Origin: Pontibacillus yanchengensis | Lineage (GTDB): Bacteria; Bacillota; Bacilli; Bacillales; BH030062 | Assembly (NCBI RefSeq): GCF_009856295.1 | Contig: NZ_WMEU01000006.1 | Coordinates: 62,001 to 126,000 of the forward strand | DNA length: 64,000 bases | Direction: 5' to 3' | Shown here: positions 17,227 to 25,522 of the stretch, in pieces | Numbering within the stretch: position 1 is the stretch's first letter | Layout: the number at the start of each line of letters is the position of its first letter | The notes under the pieces: generated by a model | What the model was told of the DNA's origin: nothing | Seen by the model: only the letters and a program-made list of their open reading frames with translations | Database searches by the model: none | Translations under genes and position numbers: made by a program

Positions 17227-17367
17227 GTGGTTGGTATGGGGATGAATAAATAGAAGAGGTAACTCTGTTTAACTGAGTGTGCTGAATACCATTCAAATTG
17301 ATTTTTATATATCTAGTCATATGATAATCTATATTTACTAGAATATTTATTTGAAAGGGTCTACACC

Positions 17368-17985
17368 TTGAGAATACTGTCAAATCTATTAGCATTACTC
17401 TTATTTATTGTAGGAGCTGTCGTTATTTTTATGGTCTTGCTCCCTGAAATAGATACGAACTCATCATCATCATTTACTATTATTAATGATGAAGAAGAGG
17501 TGAAGGAAGATGTTCCTCTACCTACAAAGCTTCATCCTGAAGTAGAGAAGGCAAAAGAAAAATTAAAACAATTAGCTGAAGAACAAGGAATCGATATTGT
17601 CATTACAGACGGAATTCGAACAAAAAAAGAGCAAAACAAACTTTATGCCCAAGGACGTTCTGACAAAGGAGACATTGTCACTCATGCACGTGGAGGAGAA
17701 TCCTATCACAACTATGGATTGGCAATTGACTATGCCTTAAAGCTGGATAATGGGGAAGTGATCTGGGACATTGAACATGATGGGAACGGCAATGGAAAAG
17801 CTGATTGGATGGAAGTAGCTCGTATAGCAAAGGATTTAGGATTTGAATGGGGTGGAGATTGGCCTTCATTTAAGGACTATCCCCATTTACAAATGGACTT
17901 TGGATTGTCTATACGAGAGCTAAGAAGAGGAGAAAGACCAAGTGAACAAACTTACGCCGATGAACAGGCAGAAGATATGGGATAA
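17368..17985 (+). CDS. M15 family peptidoglycan peptidase (CwlK-like)
   Basis: 205 residues from TTG 17368 after GAAAGGG. An N-terminal membrane anchor or signal lies at residues 5-24, then an acidic linker, then an M15 peptidase domain. Zinc ligands are visible as His114 and Asp121 in SYHNYGLAIDYA and His173 in DYPHLQ, with WGGDW before it. This fits L-alanyl-D-glutamate endopeptidases such as B. subtilis CwlK. Residues 138-149 form a full EF-hand-like calcium loop inside the domain. It acts at the cell surface on peptidoglycan. Confidence 0.85.
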   Translation: MRILSNLLALLLFIVGAVVIFMVLLPEIDTNSSSSFTIINDEEEVKEDVPLPTKLHPEVEKAKEKLKQLAEEQGIDIVITDGIRTKKEQNKLYAQGRSDKGDIVTHARGGESYHNYGLAIDYALKLDNGEVIWDIEHDGNGNGKADWMEVARIAKDLGFEWGGDWPSFKDYPHLQMDFGLSIRELRRGERPSEQTYADEQAEDMG

Positions 17986-18025
17986 AGAATTAGTTCACTT
18001 TGTATTAAGAAGTTTTTATCATACA

Positions 18026-18058
18026 GGGCTCATCCTAAAGGGTGAGTCCTATTTTTTT
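18026..18058 (+). terminator. Rho-independent terminator after the M15 peptidase gene
   Basis: GGGCTCATCC pairs with GGGTGAGTCC (G-U pairs included), then A followed by seven T. Confidence 0.75.
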
Positions 18059-18067
18059 AAAAAAGTA

Positions 18068-18116
18068 TCTACGTCCTCGTGGGCAGCAGTTTGTACGTCA
18101 CTAACCGCGTAGCTAT
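18068..18116. repeat. Dispersed repeat, remnant E (3' part)
   Basis: GTGGGCAGCAGTTTGTACGT followed by CACTAACCG matches the right end of repeat copy A (GTGGGTAGCAGTTTGTACGT, then CGCTAA). Only this piece is present, about 10 bp after a terminator T-run. Confidence 0.5.
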
Positions 18117-18159
18117 GCAAAATATAAAGAAGGAAAAAACATATGGTTAAAACAATAAT

Positions 18160-18380
18160 GCGAATGAAGGTGAAAACATTCAAATTCGTGAACCCCAAAG
18201 TAATGACATAATTGCCCAGTTAAATAAGTCTGTTCATCATTTCAAAACATGTTTCTTTTGTTGAGTTGGATTATTGGTGTGATAATAAAGAAGCGAAACA
18301 GTTCTATGAACGGCAAGGGTATCACGTATATCGTGAAGTTGCACACAAAAACATATATGTGTGGGGTCATCCTTATAATA
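18160..18380 (+). pseudogene. GNAT acetyltransferase remnant
   Basis: Two pieces in different frames. NIQIREPQSNDIIAQLNKSV is a GNAT-like N-terminus. DNKEAKQFYERQGYHVYREV is the usual C-terminal strand and helix of the fold. The central acetyl-CoA binding part is deleted. Confidence 0.6.
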
Positions 18381-18532
18381 GGGTGATTTTTTTGTATTTT
18401 ATTAGTACACCTAAGCATAGCCATTTTTAAGGGTTGGTTAATTGCTACGACTTTTTTATACCTTTACGTCATTCTTTTGTTCTGGTATATTTTGGTTTAT
18501 ATTTCTGAACTTAAAATAAGAGGTGAAACGTT

Positions 18533-19072
18533 ATGAGAATTAACTTTTTACTACCAGGGATTTTGATTACATTGGTATGGATTTTAGTGAAGCTCATTCA
18601 ATTTTTTAGAAAAAGTAGAGAGATCAGCTACAAAGATGCATGTGTAGATACGTTGTTTTTTGCAAGTATCTTGTTCATTATATCTAAAACAATGTTCCCT
18701 TTAGATATTGGAAGTATGACCAGCATCTCTCCCTCTCCCAATATTAATCTAGTTCCTTTTGCCACCATCCAACAGCAATTATCTCATTCCTATTACCTTG
18801 TGCCATTACGAAATATTGGTGGCAATATACTATTATTTATTCCATTAGGTTTCATTGTTTCATTAAAATACCAGTGGTTATCCTCCTTAGGTAAGGTAAT
18901 TCTTTTCGGAGTAGGTTTATCTCTTATAATCGAGACGATTCAGATACCTCTTAATATGCGTTCTTTCGATGTTGATGATCTTTTATTAAATGGAGTGGGA
19001 ACGATTGTTGGATATGGACTACAAAAACTATTCAGAGTCGAGAAATTCTATTACCGTACTCTATCTAACTAA
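18533..19072 (+). CDS. VanZ family membrane protein
   Basis: 179 residues with five hydrophobic segments. ISPSPNINLVPFATI and NIGGNILLFIPLGFIVSLKY are typical of VanZ-like proteins, as is LSLIIETIQIPLNMRSFDVD followed by DLLLNGVGTIVGYGL. AGAGGTG precedes the ATG. VanZ-like proteins are linked to teicoplanin resistance in enterococci, but in Bacillaceae most have no known role. Not part of a resistance cluster here. Confidence 0.85.
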   Translation: MRINFLLPGILITLVWILVKLIQFFRKSREISYKDACVDTLFFASILFIISKTMFPLDIGSMTSISPSPNINLVPFATIQQQLSHSYYLVPLRNIGGNILLFIPLGFIVSLKYQWLSSLGKVILFGVGLSLIIETIQIPLNMRSFDVDDLLLNGVGTIVGYGLQKLFRVEKFYYRTLSN

Positions 19073-19112
19073 AAATGTACTAATCTATCCTGAGAATGAG
19101 GGGGAATATATC

Positions 19113-19665
19113 ATGAAATTTGTACTTATCTTTGGTCCTCAGGCAGTAGATGTCAGTTGGACAAGAATTAGAAAAATTAACGGATCTTAAATTGTTTCAT
19201 AATCATATGACGATTGATTTGCTTCATTCCTTTTTCGGGTTTGAAGAAGAGACATGGAGACTTTCTGACTTGTTCCGCCGAGAAATTTTTACGTCCGTAG
19301 CAAACAGTGATATATATGGGCTAATCTTCACGTATGTTTGGGCATTCGATCAACAAGCTGATTGGGATTTTGTAACGAGTGTCAATGAAACGTTTGAGTT
19401 AAGAGGTGGAACGGTGTACTTTGTTGAATTAGAAGCGGAGCTAGATGAACGGTTAATCCGTAACAAGCACCCACATCGCCTGGAACATAAACCGACGAAA
19501 CGAAATATTGAACAATCAGAGTATAATTTAAAAACAACTATGCAAGAACACCGGCTGAATTCTAATCCTGATGAAATCAAAAAGGAACAATATGTAAGGA
19601 TAGACAATACCAACCTATCTTCAAATGAAGTAGCTAAAAAGATACAAGATACTTTTCAGTTATAA
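19113..19665 (+). pseudogene. P-loop kinase-like protein with a 5-bp deletion in the Walker A motif
   Basis: The frame starts MKFVLIFGPQAV and then shifts. After about 19150 the protein continues in another frame with MSVGQELEKLTDLKLFHNHM to the stop at 19665. A small deletion consistent with five bases replaces the expected G-K-M codons of the P-loop, so both frame and ATP-binding lysine are lost. The rest (FFGFEEETWRLSDLFRREIF and so on) looks intact. The downstream ATG at 19150 has no ribosome binding site. Confidence 0.75.
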
Positions 19666-19690
19666 GATATTTAATGTAGGAGGTATATAA

Positions 19691-19864
19691 ATTGATATAG
19701 GTGCATTGGATTTCTATTTAAAAGCCATTCCATGGCAAATCCCTGACTTTTTAGTTTAGAACTATAAGGATGAATTATATGCTATACATAAAACGATTTT
19801 GTCAGAAGGATATGTTGATGTGAATCAATATCGGTTTGTGATTAAAGCAACAGTAGAATCATGA
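19691..19864 (+). pseudogene. SAM-dependent methyltransferase, C-terminal remnant
   Basis: DIGALDFYLKAIPWQIPDFL, an in-frame TAG, then NYKDELYAIHKTILSEGYVD matches the C-terminal end of class I methyltransferases common in Bacillus (motif YLKAIPWQIPDF). The N-terminal SAM-binding domain is absent. Confidence 0.65.
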
Positions 19865-19925
19865 TAAGTGGTGAGAGGTTAGGCTTATATGGGTTATCTT
19901 TTTAACGATAGGGGACTAGGTACTG

Positions 19926-20459
19926 ATGTACTTTGATTCTTTGAAAAAGTTACAAATTGGGAATGAGAAACAAAAGAAAGCTTATGAAGCAATTCGTAAG
20001 TTGGGGATAGTCCGTGATTTGTCTGCTTTTCATCCAATTATTTGTGGAACGATTCCAATCGGGATTGATGTAGAAGCTTCTGACCTTGATATTGTTTGTG
20101 AAGTTGAGGATTTTGATCTTTTTGAACAAATGGTTGTACATCTCTATAAGAAGAGGAAGGGTTTTAGAGTCAAGCGACTTACTGTAAAGGGGATTGATTC
20201 CGTTAAAGTGAACTTCTTTTGGGAAGGCTTGGAGTTTGAATTATTTGGTCAATCTGTCCCCTCATACCTCCAGCCTGCCTTTCAACATATGGTCATTGAA
20301 CACTATATTATGGGGAAAACCCCTCATATTCGTGCACAAGTGATCAATCTGAAAACCAAGGGATACAAAACGGAGCCAGCTTTTTGTAAGGTATTAGAGC
20401 TGGAAGGGGACCCATATGAAGCATTGCTCCAATATGGAAAGAAAGAAGGTATAGTGTAG
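19926..20459 (+). CDS. DUF4269 domain protein, nucleotidyltransferase-like
   Basis: 177 residues. ICGTIPIGIDVEASDLDIV carries the G[ST]..G...SD.D pattern of the nucleotidyltransferase fold, which fits the DUF4269 family. The Asp pair would be the metal site. No ribosome binding site close to the ATG stands out. Neighbours on both sides are pseudogenes, but this frame has no damage. Biological role unknown. Confidence 0.75.
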   Translation: MYFDSLKKLQIGNEKQKKAYEAIRKLGIVRDLSAFHPIICGTIPIGIDVEASDLDIVCEVEDFDLFEQMVVHLYKKRKGFRVKRLTVKGIDSVKVNFFWEGLEFELFGQSVPSYLQPAFQHMVIEHYIMGKTPHIRAQVINLKTKGYKTEPAFCKVLELEGDPYEALLQYGKKEGIV

Positions 20460-20502
20460 GATATAGTAGTTATCTTATTTCAGTGGTAGGGGTGCAAAGG
20501 AG

Positions 20503-20823
20503 ATGAAATTAACTCAAGATACACGTTATGTGAAGACATTAAATCTTAAACATGAAAAGATTATGTCGTTTCATCATTTTCCATTAAATCTTCCTGTTAC
20601 TCAAAAGTTTTAAGAAGTGGTATTTCACCCGAATGTTACATATATCATTGGTGAAAATGGGATGGGAAAATCTACGCTATTAGAAGGTATTGCAATTCTG
20701 CTAGGTTTTAATCCTGAAGGAGGGACTAGGAACTTCCATTTTTCTAATTATGATTCTCATTCAGATTTAGATAGGCGAATGCCAGGGCTGTTTCGTATCC
20801 TATTCCTGAACTTGCTCCAGTAA
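20503..20823 (+). pseudogene. AAA/ABC-type ATPase, truncated with in-frame stop
   Basis: From ATG 20503 after AAAGGAG, the frame hits TAA at 20611-20613, then continues with VTYIIGENGMGKSTLLEGIA (Walker A) and LLGFNPEGGTRNF. The sequence stops being ATPase-like near 20773, where it is fused to the start of an oppositely oriented SDR gene. Walker B and everything after are lost. Confidence 0.8.
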
Positions 20824-20839
20824 TGACCGTGTACTTCAT
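20775..20839 (-). pseudogene. SDR oxidoreductase, N-terminal stub
   Basis: On the minus strand GGAGG precedes an ATG at 20839 and the protein MKYTVITGASSGIGYETALA, the Rossmann start of an SDR. After about 22 codons it is cut off at the junction with the ATPase remnant. A MerR-type promoter and an intact merR gene lie upstream, so this was probably the regulated enzyme gene. Confidence 0.75.
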
Positions 20840-20878
20840 GTGAATTCCTCCAAATGATTTATTGTATGTTACGCTTAA

Positions 20879-20909
20879 ATCATAAAGGTTAAAGTTTACT
20901 TTAAGGCAA
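20879..20909 (-). promoter_or_regulatory. MerR-type promoter with 19-bp spacer
   Basis: On the minus strand TTGCCT and TATGAT are 19 bp apart, the over-long spacing of MerR-activated promoters. The spacer holds the dyad TTAAAGTTTACTTTAA (20889-20904), which resembles the CTTAAAG-N4-CTTTAAG operators of AdhR/NmlR-type regulators. It points into the SDR stub. Confidence 0.65.
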
Positions 20910-20994
20910 ATTTTTTGTTCTTAATATGTAATTGGATATGTTAACTGACAAAAATGCTAGTCGAAACTAATAGTACAAAACGAGGGGAGATAAG

Positions 20995-21363
20995 ATGTAT
21001 AGTATCAGTGAAGTAGCTGAACAACTGGATATAAAGCCACACACATTACGGTATTATGAAAGAGAAGGAATTATCGAACCGGATCGAAACAAAAATGGAA
21101 TTCGCTATTTTACGGAAGCCCATGTCAATTGGCTTAACTTTGTAAAAAAACTTCGTGAAACTCAAATGCCCATTACTCAAATAAAGGAATATGCTACTTT
21201 ATATTTAGAAGGAGAACATACTTCCTTACAACGTCTTCAATTATTAGAGAACCATCAACGTTCCATTCAAGAACAAATTCATAATCTGAAAACGACAGAT
21301 GAAATGCTAGAACGGAAAATTTCCTTATATAAAGAGCATTTGCGCACAAAGGAACCAAAATGA
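20995..21363 (+). CDS. MerR family transcriptional regulator
   Basis: 122 residues. The N-terminal winged helix SISEVAEQLDIKPHTLRYYE then REGIIEPDRNKNGIRYF is a standard MerR DNA-binding domain. A coiled-coil dimer helix follows from about residue 75. It contains no cysteine, so unlike the thiol-sensing AdhR/NmlR proteins it cannot sense through Cys. Good GGGGAG before the ATG. Its promoter region holds a MerR-type dyad; its divergent target, an SDR gene, is now only a stub. Confidence 0.85.
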   Translation: MYSISEVAEQLDIKPHTLRYYEREGIIEPDRNKNGIRYFTEAHVNWLNFVKKLRETQMPITQIKEYATLYLEGEHTSLQRLQLLENHQRSIQEQIHNLKTTDEMLERKISLYKEHLRTKEPK

Positions 21364-21448
21364 TTCTAGTTGTCATAACATACATGATAGATTTTTAGAA
21401 AGTAACCTCATAATGCTTCATACATGTAAATGAAGACCTAAGACTAAA

Positions 21449-21486
21449 ACGAGTATTCCAGTTAACCGGGGATATTCGTTTTTTTA
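21449..21486 (+). terminator. Rho-independent terminator after merR
   Basis: ACGAGTATTCC pairs with GGGGATATTCGT (wobble pairs included), followed by TTTTTTT. Confidence 0.7.
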
Positions 21487-21518
21487 TACAGAATTTGTAT
21501 ATAGTCATAAGTAAATAC

Positions 21519-21547
21519 TTGAATTTTCAGAATAATAAACGTACAAT
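21519..21547 (+). promoter_or_regulatory. Sigma-A promoter of the acyl-CoA operon
   Basis: TTGAAT at 21519-21524 and TACAAT at 21542-21547 with a 17-bp spacer. The start point would fall at about 21554, inside or next to the TetR operator. First gene begins at 21599. Confidence 0.6.
21522..21536 (+). promoter_or_regulatory. CodY-box-like sequence over the -35 region
   Basis: AATTTTCAGAATAAT matches the CodY consensus AATTTTCWGAAAATT at 13 of 15 positions and overlaps the -35 element. Binding there would block RNA polymerase. AT-rich sequence makes chance matches possible. Confidence 0.4.
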
Positions 21548-21554
21548 AAACGTA

Positions 21555-21576
21555 ACATACTAACTGGTTAGTATGT
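21555..21576. promoter_or_regulatory. TetR-type operator palindrome
   Basis: ACATACTAAC-TG-GTTAGTATGT is a perfect 10-bp inverted repeat just downstream of the -10 element. The TetR regulator encoded as the third gene of the operon is the likely ligand-responsive repressor. Confidence 0.75.
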
Positions 21577-21598
21577 GAGTGAATAAAGGGGGAACTTT

Positions 21599-22825
21599 AT
21601 GCATTTCGATTACTCCGACAAAGTCAATGCCTACATAAACCAAATACGAGCTTTTATGAATGAATACGTGTATCCAAATGAGAGTGTTTATGAACAACAG
21701 TTGCAGGAGCAAGAGACACGTTTCTCTGACGTCCCTCCGATTATAGAAGAGTTGAAAAGGAAAGCTAAAGCGGAAGGACTTTGGAATTTATTCTTACCCA
21801 ATAGTACATATGGCGCAGGGTTAACGAATCTAGAATATGCTCCTCTTTGTGAAGAAATGGGACGAAGTTTGATAGGACCAGAAGTATTTAATTGTAATGC
21901 TCCAGATACAGGAAATATGGAAGTACTTGAACGCTATGGAACAGAAGAGCAAAAGAAGCAATGGCTTGAACCGCTTTTAGAAGGAGATATACGTTCCTGC
22001 TTTTCGATGACAGAGCCGGATGTTGCTTCTTCTGATGCGACCAATATTGAGGCGCGGATTGAACGTGATGGGGATGATTATATTCTTAATGGTCGTAAAT
22101 GGTGGTCATCAGGGGCAGGAGATCCTAGATGCAAGGTGGCCATTTTCATGGGAAAGACAGATCCAGAAGCACCTCGCCATAAACAACAATCTATGATTCT
22201 AGTACCACTTGATACACCTGGAGTGAATATCAACCGAATGTTGCCGGTTTATGGATATGACCATGCTCCTCATGGGCACGCAGAAATTGATTTTGAGAAC
22301 GTGCGTGTACCAGCAAACAATATCATTTTAGGAGAGGGAAGAGGATTTGAAATTGCTCAAGGGCGACTTGGTCCGGGGAGAATACATCATTGCATGAGAT
22401 TGATTGGTGCTGCAGAGAGAGCACTTGATGATTTATGTAAGCGCGTACAAAATCGAGTAGCCTTTCACCAGCCGTTATCAGAACAAGGAGTGGTGAGGGA
22501 GTGGATTGCTGATTCCCGTATAGAAATAGAGCAAGCAAGGCTATTAACGCTTAAAGCTGCCTACATGATGGACACTGTCGGAAATAAGCAGGCAAAATCT
22601 GAAATTGCCATGATTAAAGTAGTAGCACCAAATATTGCTTTGAACGTCATCGACCGTGCTATTCAAGCTCATGGTGCAGCTGGTGTAAGTGAGGATTTTA
22701 CATTAGCAGCCCAATGGGCAAACTCAAGAACGCTGCGGTTAGCGGATGGTCCTGATGAGGTTCATAGACGACAAGTGGCCAAGTTAGAATTAGCGAAACA
22801 TCAAAAGGAGGGAATTCGGAAATGA
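21599..22825 (+). CDS. ACAD10/11-like acyl-CoA dehydrogenase
   Basis: 408 residues. The stretch [20 protein letters not shown], the [16 protein letters not shown] segment and [20 protein letters not shown] closely follow the dehydrogenase domain of animal ACAD10/ACAD11 rather than FadE or short-chain enzymes. In those proteins and in bacterial LvaC, the fold handles 4-phosphorylated acyl-CoA formed by a partner kinase. A matching APH-type kinase is encoded five genes downstream. First gene of the operon, with a GGGGG site; the last codons overlap the next start. Expected cofactor FAD. Substrate inferred, not shown. Confidence 0.85.
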   Translation: MHFDYSDKVNAYINQIRAFMNEYVYPNESVYEQQLQEQETRFSDVPPIIEELKRKAKAEGLWNLFLPNSTYGAGLTNLEYAPLCEEMGRSLIGPEVFNCNAPDTGNMEVLERYGTEEQKKQWLEPLLEGDIRSCFSMTEPDVASSDATNIEARIERDGDDYILNGRKWWSSGAGDPRCKVAIFMGKTDPEAPRHKQQSMILVPLDTPGVNINRMLPVYGYDHAPHGHAEIDFENVRVPANNIILGEGRGFEIAQGRLGPGRIHHCMRLIGAAERALDDLCKRVQNRVAFHQPLSEQGVVREWIADSRIEIEQARLLTLKAAYMMDTVGNKQAKSEIAMIKVVAPNIALNVIDRAIQAHGAAGVSEDFTLAAQWANSRTLRLADGPDEVHRRQVAKLELAKHQKEGIRK

Positions 22826-23601
22826 GCGTGAAACAGTTATTCGATTTAACTGGGAAAACAGCGATTGTAACTGGTGGTGGAAGAGGACTAGGCGAACAAA
22901 TCTCAGAAGGCTTTGCGGAAGCCGGAGCAAATCTTGTCCTATGTTCCAGAAAAAAAGATGCTTGTGAAGCAGTAGCTTTGCGCCTAAAGGAAGAGTATAA
23001 GGTGGAAACATTAGCTTTAGAATGTGATGTGACCAATCCTGAAGATATAAACCAAGTTGTAACCAAAGCTAGAGAGATGTTTGGATCCATTGATATCTTA
23101 GTTAATAATAGTGGTGCTACGTGGGGAGCTCCTTCCTTGGAAATGCCATTAGAAGCATGGCAAAAAGTAATGAACGTTAATACGACAGGTACGTTTTTAA
23201 TGGCCCAAGCTGTTGGGAAGGAAATGGTTGAGCAAAAATCGGGTAAGATTATCAATATTTCTTCCGTAGCTGGATTAGGTGGAGTAGATCCACGCTTTAT
23301 GGATACGGTTGGCTACAATGCCAGTAAGGGTGCACTCATTACGTTAACCAAAGATTTAGCGGTTAAGTGGGGGCCATATGGTGTGAACGTGAACGCCATT
23401 GCACCAGGTTTTTTCCCAACTAAAATGTCTAAAGGTGTTCTGGAGCAAGGAGGAGATTATATTCTAGACAGAACGCCATTAAATCGATTTGGAAGGGAAG
23501 AAGATCTAAAAGGAGCAGCATTATTCTTGGCATCGAAAGCGTCGGATTATGTTACAGGAGATATACTCACGGTGGATGGTGGCATGCACGCACACGCTTA
23601 A
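22822..23601 (+). CDS. SDR family oxidoreductase
   Basis: 259 residues. Rossmann motif TGGGRGLG at about 16-23, NNSG near residue 95 and catalytic YNASKG near 167, with a Ser in INISSVAG. The cofactor is probably NAD(P). Typical of SDRs that act on hydroxyacyl or keto groups. It overlaps the ACAD gene by 4 bp, a sign of translational coupling. In the 4-hydroxyacid model it could interconvert keto- and hydroxy-acids, but this is inference. Confidence 0.85.
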   Translation: MSVKQLFDLTGKTAIVTGGGRGLGEQISEGFAEAGANLVLCSRKKDACEAVALRLKEEYKVETLALECDVTNPEDINQVVTKAREMFGSIDILVNNSGATWGAPSLEMPLEAWQKVMNVNTTGTFLMAQAVGKEMVEQKSGKIINISSVAGLGGVDPRFMDTVGYNASKGALITLTKDLAVKWGPYGVNVNAIAPGFFPTKMSKGVLEQGGDYILDRTPLNRFGREEDLKGAALFLASKASDYVTGDILTVDGGMHAHA

Positions 23602-23627
23602 TACAACAAACGAGAGGGATTTTCGCC

Positions 23628-24191
23628 ATGAGAGAAAAAATCATCAATACAAGCATTGCACTTTTTGGAGAGCGAGGATTTCGAGAAACATCGATACAAG
23701 ATATTACGAACGCATTAGGGGTGACGAAAGGGACCTATTACTACTATTTTACAAACAAAGTAGATGTGCTGATGCATATTCACTTGAGATTTATTGATGG
23801 CTTATTAGAGCAGCAAGCAACAATCCTGAATGATTCAACAACATCCAATCAGGAAAAGCTCTATGACATCGTCGGTATGATCATTCGTAATATAAAATCC
23901 GGCGCTCAAAGTGCTCGGGTGTTTTTTCGAGAGATGCGCCACTTAAGTGATGATCATCTAGCAAAGGTCTTACCAAAACGCGACAAGTTTCAACGGAATG
24001 TTCAAGATGTTATAGAACAAGGAATGGAAAAAGGGGAATTTCGTAAAGATTTAAGGCCAGATATGCTTTCATTTGCTGTTTTAGGCGTAGCTAATTGGAG
24101 TTACTTTTGGTATGAGCCTGATGGTGAAGTCACGGAGGAAGAATTAACGGATATTTATATGGCGATGATTTTTGAAGGAATCAAAATGTGA
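23628..24191 (+). CDS. TetR family regulator of the operon (FadR-like)
   Basis: 187 residues. The N-terminal helix-turn-helix is REKIINTSIALFGERGFRET then SIQDITNALGVTKGTYYYYF. The C-terminal domain resembles fatty-acyl-CoA-responsive TetR regulators such as FadR of Bacillus. Encoded inside the operon between SDR and dehydrogenase genes, so it likely autoregulates through the palindrome at 21555-21576. Ligand probably an acyl-CoA of the pathway. Confidence 0.85.
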   Translation: MREKIINTSIALFGERGFRETSIQDITNALGVTKGTYYYYFTNKVDVLMHIHLRFIDGLLEQQATILNDSTTSNQEKLYDIVGMIIRNIKSGAQSARVFFREMRHLSDDHLAKVLPKRDKFQRNVQDVIEQGMEKGEFRKDLRPDMLSFAVLGVANWSYFWYEPDGEVTEEELTDIYMAMIFEGIKM

Positions 24192-24213
24192 GATAAAAAG
24201 GAGGAGTAAACAG

Positions 24214-25095
24214 GTGAGTACTATACGAAATGTAGCTGTTGTTGGGGCGGGTAGTATGGGGCATCAAATTGCAATGCTAAGTGCTTTGGGCGGATATCAA
24301 ACGTACCTTCAAGATATCAATGAAGCATCGTTAGAGAAGGCAAAAGAAACATTAGAAGGAATCATGAACAAGTGGGTGACAAAAGGGAAGATCTCCGAGG
24401 AAGAGAAGGATGCAGCTTTTAGTCGTTTATCCTTCACACCTAGCTTAGAAGAGGCAGGTAATCAAGCTGATTTTGTCATTGAAGCGGTGGTGGAGAAGCT
24501 TGCCGTGAAACGAGAAGTGTTTGCCAAACTTGATGAGATTACGCCTAGTCATGCCATTTTAGCTACCAATAGCTCAACGATTGTAAGTTCACTGATTGCG
24601 GATGTAACAAACCGTCCAGAAAAAATATGTAATATGCATTTCTTCTTTCCACCACTTGTGATGGATTGTATTGAAGTTGTAAAAGGTGATCATACCTCAG
24701 AAGAGGCCGCATCTATTGCGATGGAAGTAAGCGAGCAAATGAATCGTACTGCTGTTCAATTGAATAAGGAGATATCTGGCTTTATAGCGAATCGATTATT
24801 ATTTGCCATACAAAGAGAAGCAATTAGTTTATATGAGAACGGCTATGCTAATTTTGAAGATATCGATGTAATAACTAAGAAAGCATTAGGACATCCGCTA
24901 GGACCATTTGAGTTAATGGACTTATCAGGCATTGATGTTTGTTGTTATGTTATGCAACAACATTATGAAGAAACCGGGAACGTGGAAGATAAGCCTTCTA
25001 CTACGATGATGGAAAAGATGGAAGCAGGAGAGCTTGGGAGTAAGACAGGAAAAGGTTTTTATCAGTATGATGAATCTGGAAAAATCCATTCATAG
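24214..25095 (+). CDS. 3-hydroxyacyl-CoA dehydrogenase
   Basis: 293 residues from GTG 24214, ten bases after GGAGGAG. The NAD-binding motif is VAVVGAGSMGHQIA at about 7-20, and ATNSST and SGFIANRLL are family marks. The catalytic His lies in MHFFFPPLVMDCIEVV, where the usual HFFNP has Phe in place of Asn. A C-terminal dimerisation domain has LGHPLGPFELMDLSGID. It oxidises (S)-3-hydroxyacyl-CoA with NAD in beta-oxidation. The changed residue beside the His may alter specificity. Confidence 0.9.
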   Translation: MSTIRNVAVVGAGSMGHQIAMLSALGGYQTYLQDINEASLEKAKETLEGIMNKWVTKGKISEEEKDAAFSRLSFTPSLEEAGNQADFVIEAVVEKLAVKREVFAKLDEITPSHAILATNSSTIVSSLIADVTNRPEKICNMHFFFPPLVMDCIEVVKGDHTSEEAASIAMEVSEQMNRTAVQLNKEISGFIANRLLFAIQREAISLYENGYANFEDIDVITKKALGHPLGPFELMDLSGIDVCCYVMQQHYEETGNVEDKPSTTMMEKMEAGELGSKTGKGFYQYDESGKIHS

Positions 25096-25109
25096 TGAGG
25101 TGATAGTGT

Positions 25110-25505
25110 ATGCATAAGCATGAAGTGGTGGTTCGTTTTTGTGAAACGGATATGTTAGGTCACGTGAATAATAAAAACTACTTTGTCTATTTGGAAGATG
25201 CACGGATTCAGTTCTTTTATGATGCTGCCGTGATTGGGGAGAAGTGGAATTACGTCTTAGCTTCTACAAAATGTGACTTTGTGAGTCAGGCATTTTTTCA
25301 TCAAACGCTTATTATTGAAAGCATGATCTCCCGTATTGGGAATAGTAGTTTCCAATTAGACCAAAACATATTAGATAAAGACACAGGAAACCTCATTGCT
25401 AAAGGGGAGTCTACCATTGTTTGCTTTAATTTTGATAAGCAAGCAAGTGAAAAACTATCGGATGAAGTTCGTGCGAATCTAGAAAACTATTTAATGAATG
25501 TGTAG
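25110..25505 (+). CDS. 4HBT-fold acyl-CoA thioesterase
   Basis: 131 residues. VVRFCETDMLGHVNNKNYFVYLEDAR carries the catalytic Asp and the HVNN motif of YbgC/FadM-type hotdog thioesterases. It starts 14 bp after the dehydrogenase. It would release free acid from acyl-CoA, perhaps to relieve CoA trapping. Confidence 0.85.
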   Translation: MHKHEVVVRFCETDMLGHVNNKNYFVYLEDARIQFFYDAAVIGEKWNYVLASTKCDFVSQAFFHQTLIIESMISRIGNSSFQLDQNILDKDTGNLIAKGESTIVCFNFDKQASEKLSDEVRANLENYLMNV

Positions 25506-25522
25506 AGGAGTGATGATAAGCA

